Source: an uncultured Anaerococcus sp.
Lineage (GTDB): Bacteria > Bacillota > Clostridia > Tissierellales > Peptoniphilaceae
Reading direction: 5' to 3'
Assembly: GCA_943913325.1 (NCBI GenBank)
Contig: CALTXP010000088.1
Coordinates: 1-6,103, forward strand
Length of the DNA stretch: 6,103 nucleotides
Shown here: positions 1-6,103 of the stretch, piece after piece
Layout of the letters: every line of letters begins with the position of its first letter
Numbering within the stretch: position 1 is the stretch's first letter
The notes under the pieces: model-generated
Seen by the model: the letters and a program-made list of their open reading frames with translations, nothing else
Told to the model about the DNA's origin: nothing
The model's database searches: none
Position numbers and translations under genes: made by a program

Positions 1-1039
1 GCCTTAATAAGAGATTTTTTACTATTTTTCTTCTTCCATAATTACCTAGTAAATAAGTAAAATCATAAAGATCTATAAAATGAAATCTAATATCTAGCAT
101 AACTTCTTTCTGACTAAAATTAGCAAAAACTACAACTTTTTTATTATCATATGTCCTGATATAGGCAAATACATCCTTATCTTTATCAAAAATTTGCCTA
201 AATTTACCCTCCATTATAGCTTTGCTTTGCTTTCTAATAGATAAGATCCTTTGATAAAAACTTAAGTTATCATTAGTCTCTTTTAATAAGATATAGTCAT
301 TTCTACTTTTAGACTTATAATATAAACCCAGTTCTTGGTAATCTTTTAAAAATACAGCTCCTCTTAAAAAATAGGTCGTAGCAGCTAGAAGTGTCTGGCT
401 ATAATAGGGAAAATTTTCATAATTGAGGAAGTTTTTGAAATTATTATCTATACTTAAAAGATAATTTATATCAAACTTATTATCCATACCCTGAATCTTT
501 CCCACATATTCTTTATAGGATACAAATTCATTATTTTCTTTATAATTAATCTTTATATAAGAAAAGTTATTATAAGAACTTGAGCTTAAAAAATTCAACA
601 TAGATAGGTTATTAGTAAAAGTCTCTCCTATAGCTAAAACTTCTTTATTAGTAAGAGTATTTTTAACAAATTCTCTAGTATATACTTGATCTTTTAATAA
701 AAAGTCTGTATTCTTAAAATAAAAGCTATTAATTCCATACTTTGTCAAATAGTTAATAAATTGATATAAAGAATTACGGATTTTAGGTACATCCCAGTCT
801 ATAGTATCCTCTTCTCCTAGTAAAAGTTTTAATATATCCACTATATCTATAGTAACTATTAGTTTAAAATCATTAGCAGCTAGACTTTTACATATACTAA
901 AGAGCTTATTAACACTATTTTCATCTACACTAGTAAATGAATCTACTAATATATGATTTACTCCAAGCTTCTTATAATAAGAAATCTTATTAGAGAATAT
1001 ATCTATTTTATTTTCCTCATAAATTACTAAATCTCTCAT
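1..1039 (-). CDS. GH13 (alpha-glucosidase-like) family protein, probable pseudoenzyme, C-terminus cut by window edge
   Basis: The open frame starts at ATG 1039, preceded by a strong AGAGGTG site, and runs 346 codons without a stop to the left edge. Residue landmarks match GH13 oligo-1,6-glucosidases in order: beta-1 VIY (5-7); YKKLGVNHILVDSF (22-35) for the usual YLKELGVDVIWLSP; KLIVTID (59-65) for beta-3; IDWDVPKIRNSLYQFINYL (80-98) for the NWENPEVR helix; YGINSFYFKN (101-110) for beta-4; LAIGET (135-140) for beta-5; FLNYENFP (204-211) for beta-7; RGAVFLKDYQELGL (226-239) for beta-8; then YQRILSIRKQ (262-271) and VFAYIRTYDNKKVVVFANFS (290-309), typical of the end of the barrel and domain C. 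Only the acid/base Glu (E139) is kept. The nucleophile Asp is K109, its Arg is Y107, and beta-7 His-Asp is E208-N209. About 15 residues replace domain B, and the Ca-binding and substrate loops are gone. Family membership is confident. Lack of hydrolase activity is inferred, and the real role is unknown. No signal peptide is seen, so it is probably cytoplasmic. Confidence 0.8.
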   Translation of the reverse strand, partial: MRDLVIYEENKIDIFSNKISYYKKLGVNHILVDSFTSVDENSVNKLFSICKSLAANDFKLIVTIDIVDILKLLLGEEDTIDWDVPKIRNSLYQFINYLTKYGINSFYFKNTDFLLKDQVYTREFVKNTLTNKEVLAIGETFTNNLSMLNFLSSSSYNNFSYIKINYKENNEFVSYKEYVGKIQGMDNKFDINYLLSIDNNFKNFLNYENFPYYSQTLLAATTYFLRGAVFLKDYQELGLYYKSKSRNDYILLKETNDNLSFYQRILSIRKQSKAIMEGKFRQIFDKDKDVFAYIRTYDNKKVVVFANFSQKEVMLDIRFHFIDLYDFTYLLGNYGRRKIVKNLLLR

Positions 1040-1070
1040 CTTCACCTCTTTAAATATGGTACATTTACTT

Positions 1071-1101
1071 TTTACTTTCCACAAATTCAAAAGGGTATAA
1101 T
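1071..1101 (+). promoter_or_regulatory. Putative sigma-A promoter of the ABC exporter
   Basis: A perfect -10 hexamer TATAAT lies at 1096-1101. The best -35 match is TTTACT at 1071-1076 (4 of 6), with a long 19-nt spacer. A start about 7 nt after the -10 would give a leader of under 20 nt before the ATG at 1125. The -35 is the second copy of a tandem 7-mer TTTACTT (1064-1070, 1071-1077). The gap to the divergent GH13-like gene is only 85 bp, so the two genes probably share this control region. No clear promoter was found for the leftward gene; the best candidate is weak. Confidence 0.5.
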
Positions 1102-1111
1102 AGTTTTGCAG

Positions 1112-1119
1112 AAAGAAGG
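1112..1119 (+). promoter_or_regulatory. Ribosome binding site fixing the exporter start
   Basis: AAAGAAGG ends 5 nt before ATG 1125. Another ATG at 1121 lies only 1 nt from the site and its frame stops after five codons. This supports the 1125 start, which also gives the usual ABC N-terminus (MLELKNISKIYK). Confidence 0.6.
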
Positions 1120-1124
1120 TATGA

Positions 1125-3869
1125 ATGTTAGAACTTAAAAATATATCTAAAATTTATAAAACAGGAGAGTTTGAACAATCCGCCCTAGATGATGTAACCA
1201 TAAGCTTTAGGGAAAGTGAATTTGTATCTATATTAGGTCAATCAGGCGGAGGAAAGACTACTCTTTTAAATATAATAGGTGGACTCGACCACTATAGTTC
1301 TGGAGATTTATTAATAAATGGCAAATCTAGTAAGGATTTTACAGACAACGATTGGGATTATTATAGGAACGTATCAGTGGGATTTGTATTTCAATCATAT
1401 AACCTTATAAGCCACCAATCAATCCTATCTAATGTAGAGCTAGCATTAACTCTATCGGGAGTATCAAAAGAAGAAAGATACAAACGTGCAGTAAGTGCCC
1501 TAGAAGAAGTAGGACTTGGTGAACATATAAACAAAAAGCCATCTGAACTATCTGGAGGGCAAATGCAAAGAGTTGCCATAGCCCGTGCCCTTGTAAACAA
1601 TCCTGATATAGTCCTTGCAGACGAGCCAACAGGAGCTTTAGATACACAAACATCAATTGAGATTATGAGTATCTTAAAAAAAGTTGCTAAGGATAGACTT
1701 GTTATAATGGTAACCCACAACCCCGATCTAGCTAAAAAATACTCAACAAGAATCATCCGTATCAAAGATGGTAGAATTATAGACGATACTGATCCATATA
1801 ATGATAGGGATACTGATGATAAATTTAAGACAAAAAAACTGAAATTAGGGCTAACTACAGCTATTAATCTATCATTTAATAATCTACTTACAAAAAAAGC
1901 TCGAACAATCCTTACTGCTTTTGCAGGATCAATTGGTATTATAGGCATAGCACTGATTTTATCTATATCTACTGGAGCTAATAAATTTATAGATGACAGT
2001 CAAAGAAAGGCCTTAAAATCCTATCCTATTCAAGTTAAAAAAGAGTCGGTAAATCTAGGAGAACTCATAAAAACTCCTAAAAAAGAAGGAAAAAATCACA
2101 AAGACAATAAAGTCTACACTAATAACTTTGCTTTAGAAAGAAGGGCAGAATTTTCTTCAAATGTTAAGGAAAACAATCTAACTCCATTTAAAAAATATAT
2201 AGAAGATAATCGTGATAGACTTACTGAAAACGTAGGTAATAATTTTATAAGCTATCTATATGATATGAACTTTGATATATATACTGAAGATACAAATAAA
2301 GAAATCATAAATACAAATGGAGAAGATTTTGAAGAAGATAAGAATCCAGAATTTAAAGCCTTATTTACACCTAGTCAAGATAATAAAAACTTCAGTCAAT
2401 TAATAAGCACTGATGATGGAGCTATTAGCCCTATTATAACAGATGAGTATGAAATAGTAGATGGTAAGTGGCCAGAAAAAGCTAATGAATTAGTCTTATT
2501 TACAGACTACAATAATGAAATATACACATCTAATATGTATGAGTTAGGATTTTTACCAGCAAGAGATTACAAAGAAACTCTATCAAAACTTGATAATAAT
2601 GAAAAAATTGATATTAAAGATATAGCTATTGATCCAAAAGATATAATAGGTCACGAATATAAAATAGTATCTCCAGCAGACTATTATGAAAAAAAGGCTG
2701 ATAGCTTTGTAAATATAAAAGATGATAAGCTTAAAGTTGATAAGCTAGTAAAAGATGGCGTATCTGCCAAAGTTGTAGGTATTGCTAAGAGAAAAACACC
2801 AGATGACAATCAAATAGTCAATGCCCCAGTAGGATTTACTAAAGGTCTTACCGACCTTATGATAAAGCATGCTAATAACTCAGAAATTATCAAAGCTCAA
2901 ACAGAAAAAAAAGATATTAATGTCTTAAATAATCTCGCCTTCAGGGCAAAAAATGACGATGAAAAGATAAAATCATCCAAGTACTTCTTAGAAAATCTAA
3001 ATCAAAAAGATAGCCTAGCCTTTAGTACTTGGCTTTTTAGAAATAAAAAAGATCTAGCAGATGAAGCCCAAAAAAATGCTCAAGAAAAGCAAAAACAAGC
3101 AATGGCAGCTGGAATTAATTCAACAGACTTTTTAGAAAAGCAAAATCAAAAGGAAGATCAAAAAGAAAAAGAGCAAAATCAATTAGCTAAATATGTCCTA
3201 GAAAAAAATGATAAGAATACTTTCCTAGAAATCTACGATGAATTTCTAGCAGGCAATTCCTACAATAAAAACTTAGAAACTCTAGGAGTAGTAAGTAAAG
3301 ATGCCCCAGCTGAAATTGACATTTATGTAGAAAACTTTAAAAATAGAGAAAATATCAAAAATATCATAAATGATTATAATAAGGGAAAAAGCGAATCAGA
3401 ACAAATCACGTATACAGACTATATAGGACTTATCACAAAATCAGTTACAGATATAATAAATGCCATATCATATGTGCTCATAGCTTTTGTAGGTGTGAGC
3501 CTTATAGTTTCATCAATAATGATAGGTATCATCACCTATATTTCAGTGCTAGAAAGAACCAAAGAAATAGGCATTTTACGATCAATTGGAGCTAGCAAAA
3601 AAGATATAAGAAAAGTATTTATGTCAGAAACATTTATTATAGGATTACTATCAGGAATAATAGGAATAGGACTTACCATGCTAATAAATATTCCTATCAC
3701 AAATCTTATAAGAAATCTAACAGGAATAGACTATATAACATCCACCCTACCAGCAAAAGCAGCTATTATACTAATACTAATATCAGTAGTCCTAACCCTA
3801 ATAGCTGGGATCATACCATCATCTATGGCAGCTAAGAAAGATCCTGTCGAGGCTTTATCTGCTGAGTAA
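1125..3869 (+). CDS. MacB-type ABC exporter, fused ATP-binding protein and permease
   Basis: This complete 914-residue membrane protein has an N-terminal ABC ATPase (about 1-225): Walker A GQSGGGKTT (38-46), Q-loop Q90, signature LSGGQ (142-146), Walker B IVLADEP (162-168, catalytic E167) and switch H198. All key residues are intact, so it should hydrolyse ATP. A linker leads to TM1 (about 262-285), an extracytoplasmic domain (about 287-775), and three C-terminal TM helices (about 781-805, 833-858, 878-900). The FtsX/MacB-type cytoplasmic segment ERTKEIGILRSIGAS lies between TM2 and TM3. The extracytoplasmic part has a MacB-domain landmark, DGKWPEKANELVL (near 445-460). It is about 490 residues, roughly twice the MacB periplasmic domain, and includes a Lys/Gln/Glu-rich stretch (about 645-690) likely to be a coiled coil. 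Known relatives are mechanotransmission-type transporters that export peptides, antibiotics or lipoproteins, or drive envelope proteins. The substrate cannot be read from sequence. It appears to be transcribed alone. Confidence 0.93.
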   Translation: MLELKNISKIYKTGEFEQSALDDVTISFRESEFVSILGQSGGGKTTLLNIIGGLDHYSSGDLLINGKSSKDFTDNDWDYYRNVSVGFVFQSYNLISHQSILSNVELALTLSGVSKEERYKRAVSALEEVGLGEHINKKPSELSGGQMQRVAIARALVNNPDIVLADEPTGALDTQTSIEIMSILKKVAKDRLVIMVTHNPDLAKKYSTRIIRIKDGRIIDDTDPYNDRDTDDKFKTKKLKLGLTTAINLSFNNLLTKKARTILTAFAGSIGIIGIALILSISTGANKFIDDSQRKALKSYPIQVKKESVNLGELIKTPKKEGKNHKDNKVYTNNFALERRAEFSSNVKENNLTPFKKYIEDNRDRLTENVGNNFISYLYDMNFDIYTEDTNKEIINTNGEDFEEDKNPEFKALFTPSQDNKNFSQLISTDDGAISPIITDEYEIVDGKWPEKANELVLFTDYNNEIYTSNMYELGFLPARDYKETLSKLDNNEKIDIKDIAIDPKDIIGHEYKIVSPADYYEKKADSFVNIKDDKLKVDKLVKDGVSAKVVGIAKRKTPDDNQIVNAPVGFTKGLTDLMIKHANNSEIIKAQTEKKDINVLNNLAFRAKNDDEKIKSSKYFLENLNQKDSLAFSTWLFRNKKDLADEAQKNAQEKQKQAMAAGINSTDFLEKQNQKEDQKEKEQNQLAKYVLEKNDKNTFLEIYDEFLAGNSYNKNLETLGVVSKDAPAEIDIYVENFKNRENIKNIINDYNKGKSESEQITYTDYIGLITKSVTDIINAISYVLIAFVGVSLIVSSIMIGIITYISVLERTKEIGILRSIGASKKDIRKVFMSETFIIGLLSGIIGIGLTMLINIPITNLIRNLTGIDYITSTLPAKAAIILILISVVLTLIAGIIPSSMAAKKDPVEALSAE

Positions 3870-3879
3870 AATAATCAAA

Positions 3880-3919
3880 ATGATGTTACAGATTCATAGT
3901 ATTAAATCTGTAACATCAT
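3880..3919. terminator. 15-bp inverted repeat, probable bidirectional terminator
   Basis: The arms at 3880-3894 (ATGATGTTACAGATT) and 3905-3919 are perfect reverse complements around a 10-nt loop, starting 10 nt after the exporter stop codon. On the minus strand the stem is followed by a broken T-rich tract (TTTTGATTATTTT), a better terminator tail than on the plus strand, where AATTAGCCC follows and the T-rich stretch comes later. Lying between convergent genes, it probably ends transcription from both sides. The leftward gene stops about 155 bp away, which would give it a long 3' untranslated region. The stem is AT-rich and the plus-strand U-tract is poor, so efficiency is uncertain. Confidence 0.65.
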
Positions 3920-4075
3920 AATTAGCCCTATATTTATTTAATTTTTCAAATTAAAATCTGAGTATAAGCTTACACTATAACTATATAAATGAATCAATCT
4001 ATTATCTTTGGCATGTACCTTAGATTATATTTAAATAGAACAATTGTGATTACAAAAGATATAATTATTCTTATC
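3920..4075. other. Convergent intergenic spacer, no gene seen
   Basis: This AT-rich spacer lies between the terminator-like repeat and the lipoprotein stop codon. It contains a weak all-AT inverted repeat, TTTAATTT/AAATTAAA (3937-3944 and 3948-3955), and no open frame with a ribosome binding site. Confidence 0.5.
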
Positions 4076-5833
4076 TTATTTTGATAATAATCGGGTCAAT
4101 TCTACAGCATAGTAGGTATTACAAAAATTTATTATATCCTCATCAGAATCACCTCCATAGTATAAAGCACTATCTGACTTACTATCTATCAAAATATCAT
4201 CTGCATAATCACTTAATTTATCTGATATTTTATAGTTTGTCTTATTAAATAAGCTATAAGATTTGCTAAGTAAAATCAATTTATTTTCAATATCTTCATT
4301 TTTAATGGAATATATCTTATCTTCTAGATTTTCACAAAGAGAATTAATATAAGCATTATCAGATTTTCCAATTTTATCAACAAATTTAATTAACTCTATA
4401 TAATTATAAATATGCTCTTTGCCATTATCTTGTATAAATTCTTGACTTAGCTCTTCGTATAATTTTTCGTTTATAGAATAATCTAAGTTAAGCATTTGCC
4501 TACAATCAATTAAACTATTAATCTCTCCTAAATTTTCAGTAAAATTATCCTTATCATTTATTAAATCATTCCATTTTGTATCCAATTTATTTTCAATAGT
4601 CGGCAAGTCATTATGAATCAAATTAAAAGAATCGCTTAAATCCAATAGTTTTAAATATAACTCAAGTTCTACTACATTATCTGATTTTACAATAGACTCC
4701 TTTATATTTTTACAATATTTAATAAGTTTATTTTTATCAAAAGAATCTATTTTACTTAATAAAGAATAAGCATAATAAGTATCAAATAAATTTGACTCTG
4801 TATATCCTGGGCTAATATATTCATCTTGACTAATACTAAATTTTTCTATACTATCAAATGTTTTAGATATTCTCTTATCTTCATTAAAGTTATATCCTAA
4901 GAGTTTTAATGAATGTACTGCTGAATATAATTTATAAACATCGTATCCAAATAATTCTTCATTTATAGAATCTTTATCAAATATACAGTCTAGTAGAAAT
5001 TCTTTTTTCTTAGATTTTTCTTTTATTCCAGATATATAATCATCTACTTCTAAACTATCCATTATATATTCTATGCCATATTGATTAATATCATTAGAGA
5101 GATTATCCAAGCTTATAAAACTATCTTCACACATATTAGCTATATTTGCTCTTACATCATCACTAATTTCTATATCATATTTATCAGCTAAATAAATAAG
5201 CTTTTTATACAAACTTATTTTATCTTTAGAAAGTTTTTCCTCTACAAATACTTTTTTTACAGTAGATCTAAGCCATTTATCTGATATCTTTATCTCTTCT
5301 AATAGTCCTGACATTCTGGCTACTTCATAAACATAATAATTTGCAAAAATTTCCATATCTAAATTAGACTCATTCTTATTTGCATCTAAAGTATAATAGC
5401 CTCCACCCTTAATATATAAAGTATTTAAATACTCTCTTATATTATCTTTAATGCTAGTGAAAATATGTTGATCTTCTAGTGATGATAGTGCACAGTATAC
5501 ATCTATCAAATTTAAATTATCTGATGTTAAAAATCTACCTATTATCTTATTTTTTGTATGATCGGATAAATGTATGTCATCGATCCCTGATTCTGCCTTT
5601 GCAGCATTTATGTAATAACTTGAGTATATACTATAAGAACTTTCAAATTCTTGGTTAGCAAACCTGTAGCCACCATCTGGCATTTTACTCTGACTTAGTT
5701 CATGAAGTATTTTTTCTTTTTCTATATAATTAATCTTTCCTTCATTTTCGTTATCATCAAATTTATTAGTTCCACATCCTACCATTATCATCATAAATAT
5801 AAATAACAGGAAATATAGTCTATTCTTTTTCAT
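4076..5833 (-). CDS. Putative lipoprotein with alpha/alpha-toroid-like repeats, function unknown
   Basis: This complete 585-residue protein starts at ATG 5833 with AGAGG 5 nt upstream. The N-terminus is a lipoprotein signal peptide: basic KKNR (2-5), hydrophobic core (6-18), lipobox MVGC with Cys20 the likely lipidated residue. It should be anchored on the outer face of the membrane. The rest is helical and acidic, with no further membrane segment. Four segments resemble one another: GGYRFANQEFESSYSIYSSYY (starting near 54), GGGYYTLD to NYYVYEVARMSG (143-176), SPGYTESNLFDTYYAYSLLSKI (341-362) and YYGGDSDED to NTYYAVELTRLL (558-583). The pattern of Gly/aromatic turn, short acidic loop and YY/YA helix is typical of prenyltransferase/squalene-cyclase-type alpha/alpha-toroid repeats. 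No cyclase DxDD motif or zinc site is evident, so a binding or structural role is more likely than catalysis. The fold is inferred. The gene is visibly more AT-rich than the exporter and appears to be transcribed alone. Confidence 0.85.
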   Translation of the reverse strand: MKKNRLYFLLFIFMMIMVGCGTNKFDDNENEGKINYIEKEKILHELSQSKMPDGGYRFANQEFESSYSIYSSYYINAAKAESGIDDIHLSDHTKNKIIGRFLTSDNLNLIDVYCALSSLEDQHIFTSIKDNIREYLNTLYIKGGGYYTLDANKNESNLDMEIFANYYVYEVARMSGLLEEIKISDKWLRSTVKKVFVEEKLSKDKISLYKKLIYLADKYDIEISDDVRANIANMCEDSFISLDNLSNDINQYGIEYIMDSLEVDDYISGIKEKSKKKEFLLDCIFDKDSINEELFGYDVYKLYSAVHSLKLLGYNFNEDKRISKTFDSIEKFSISQDEYISPGYTESNLFDTYYAYSLLSKIDSFDKNKLIKYCKNIKESIVKSDNVVELELYLKLLDLSDSFNLIHNDLPTIENKLDTKWNDLINDKDNFTENLGEINSLIDCRQMLNLDYSINEKLYEELSQEFIQDNGKEHIYNYIELIKFVDKIGKSDNAYINSLCENLEDKIYSIKNEDIENKLILLSKSYSLFNKTNYKISDKLSDYADDILIDSKSDSALYYGGDSDEDIINFCNTYYAVELTRLLSK

Positions 5834-5879
5834 AATAACCTCTATATCTTTTCAAATTAATAACTAATTCTATATTATT

Positions 5880-5908
5880 AGTATATCATCTATTGAAATA
5901 TTTGTTAT
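5880..5908 (-). promoter_or_regulatory. Putative sigma-A promoter of the lipoprotein gene
   Basis: Read on the minus strand, -35 ATAACA (5903-5908, 4 of 6) and -10 TATACT (5880-5885, 5 of 6) are 17 nt apart. Transcription would begin near 5873, giving a leader of about 40 nt. The insertion-sequence end lies about 53 bp upstream of the -35, so this core promoter is intact. Confidence 0.5.
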
Positions 5909-5961
5909 CAAAATTTAATTTGTACCCAAAGAATATTACTAAATAAAAAAGTCGTTAATAA

Positions 5962-5985
5962 TGAACTGACTCAAAAAAGTTAGAC
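5962..5985 (+). repeat. Left terminal inverted repeat (IRL) of the IS3-family element
   Basis: The sequence starts TGAACTGACTC and continues AAAAAAGTTAGAC. It resembles the IS150-group ends, which start TG and contain ACTGAC followed by an A-run and GTT. The inner limit is approximate because the matching right repeat is not in the window. Confidence 0.7.
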
Positions 5986-6016
5986 CTAAAAATCTAACTA
6001 AAGGAGGTCAGTCCTT
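5965..6016 (+). promoter_or_regulatory. Nested leader hairpins around the OrfA ribosome binding site
   Basis: ACTGAC (5965-5970) can pair with GTCAGT (6007-6012), enclosing a second stem AGTTAGA/TCTAACT (5978-5984 with 5993-5999, 8-nt loop). An alternative small stem pairs AAGGA (6001-6005) with TCCTT (6012-6016), covering most of the AAGGAGG ribosome site (6001-6007). Such pairing would hide the site in transcripts entering from outside, a known way for insertion sequences to limit transposase. Here that role is inferred. Confidence 0.4.
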
Positions 6017-6018
6017 TT

Positions 6019-6103
6019 ATGGCAAAATATAGCACAGAATTCAAAATGAAAGTAGTAAAAGAATATTTAGAATCCAATATCTCATATAAAAATTTATCAG
6101 ATA
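6019..6103 (+). CDS. IS3-family transposase OrfA, N-terminal fragment
   Basis: The 28 visible codons begin MAKYSTEFKMKVVKEYLES, the standard start of IS150-type OrfA (InsJ-like) proteins, whose first helices form a helix-turn-helix that binds the terminal repeats. ATG 6019 is preceded by a full AAGGAGG site, but the 11-nt gap to the start is longer than usual, which together with the local hairpins suggests damped translation. The frame is open to the right edge. The rest of OrfA and the OrfB integrase are not visible. Confidence 0.85.
   Translation, partial: MAKYSTEFKMKVVKEYLESNISYKNLSD

Larger units (their letters stand above)
5962..6103 (+). mobile_element. Left end of an IS3-family (IS150-like) insertion sequence, cut by window edge
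   Basis: The element begins with a terminal sequence of the IS3 type, TGAACTGACTCAAAAAAG, followed about 55 bp later by an OrfA start. In this family OrfA supplies the DNA-binding helix-turn-helix, and a programmed frameshift joins it to the DDE catalytic OrfB. Only the left end is present, so OrfB, the right repeat and the target duplication lie outside and intactness cannot be judged. The exact boundary (5962) rests on the family's terminal 5'-TG. Confidence 0.8.

Noticed and set aside
1121..1138. Alternative ATG just before the exporter start
   Set aside because: It lies 1 nt from the ribosome site and meets a stop after five codons.
1429..1656. Open frame of 75 codons on the minus strand inside the exporter gene
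   Set aside because: It is also a shadow of the ATPase coding region; its Leu-rich translation comes from the opposite strand of the conserved domain.
1391..1948. Open frame of 185 codons on the minus strand inside the exporter gene
   Set aside because: It is antisense to the conserved ATPase motifs of a clear gene, has no recognisable protein features, and is best explained as a shadow frame.
3937..3955. Inverted repeat TTTAATTT/AAATTAAA
   Set aside because: It is only A and T in a very AT-rich spacer with a 3-nt loop, too weak to call a terminator or operator.
4013..4084. Short plus-strand frame of 23 codons between the convergent genes
   Set aside because: It has no ribosome site or recognisable sequence, and it overlaps the end of the lipoprotein gene on the other strand.
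5945..5980. Two copies of AAAAAAGT flanking the insertion-sequence boundary
   Set aside because: They are low-complexity A-runs, one inside and one outside the element; a target duplication would need the right end, which is not in the window.
1..6103. CRISPR array, tRNA, rRNA or riboswitch
   Set aside because: No regularly spaced repeats, cloverleaf-like segment or conserved RNA motif was seen on either strand.

Overview
The window is low-GC DNA with Bacillota-type features: purine-rich Shine-Dalgarno sites, sigma-A-like promoters, a short type II (lipoprotein) signal peptide and an IS3-family element. The protein style fits an anaerobic Gram-positive coccus of the Tissierellia (Anaerococcus/Peptoniphilus-like). 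That placement is an impression from codon and protein style, not a demonstrated assignment.

Layout, left to right. (1) 1-1039, minus strand: most of a gene for a GH13 (alpha-amylase/alpha-glucosidase family) relative, running off the left edge. The fold landmarks are clear, but the nucleophile Asp, its companion Arg, the beta-7 His-Asp pair, domain B and the usual substrate loops are missing. It looks like a catalytically dead GH13 scaffold. (2) 1040-1124: a short divergent intergenic region with a plausible promoter for the rightward gene. (3) 1125-3869, plus strand: a complete 914-residue MacB-type ABC exporter with fused ATPase and permease and an unusually large extracytoplasmic domain. 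(4) 3870-4075: a convergent intergenic region with a perfect 15-bp inverted repeat, probably a two-way terminator. (5) 4076-5833, minus strand: a 585-residue lipoprotein of unknown function. Repeated aromatic/Gly-Gly motifs suggest an alpha/alpha-toroid fold like prenyltransferase/squalene-cyclase repeats. (6) 5834-5961: the lipoprotein's promoter region. (7) 5962-6103, plus strand: the left end of an IS3-family (IS150-like) insertion sequence, with terminal repeat, leader hairpins and the first 28 codons of OrfA.

The three chromosomal genes do not form an operon: the first two diverge and the second and third converge. No shared pathway can be read from the sequence. Both the exporter and the lipoprotein are cell-envelope proteins, but nothing beyond adjacency links them. 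The most unusual items are the GH13 pseudoenzyme and the predicted toroid lipoprotein.
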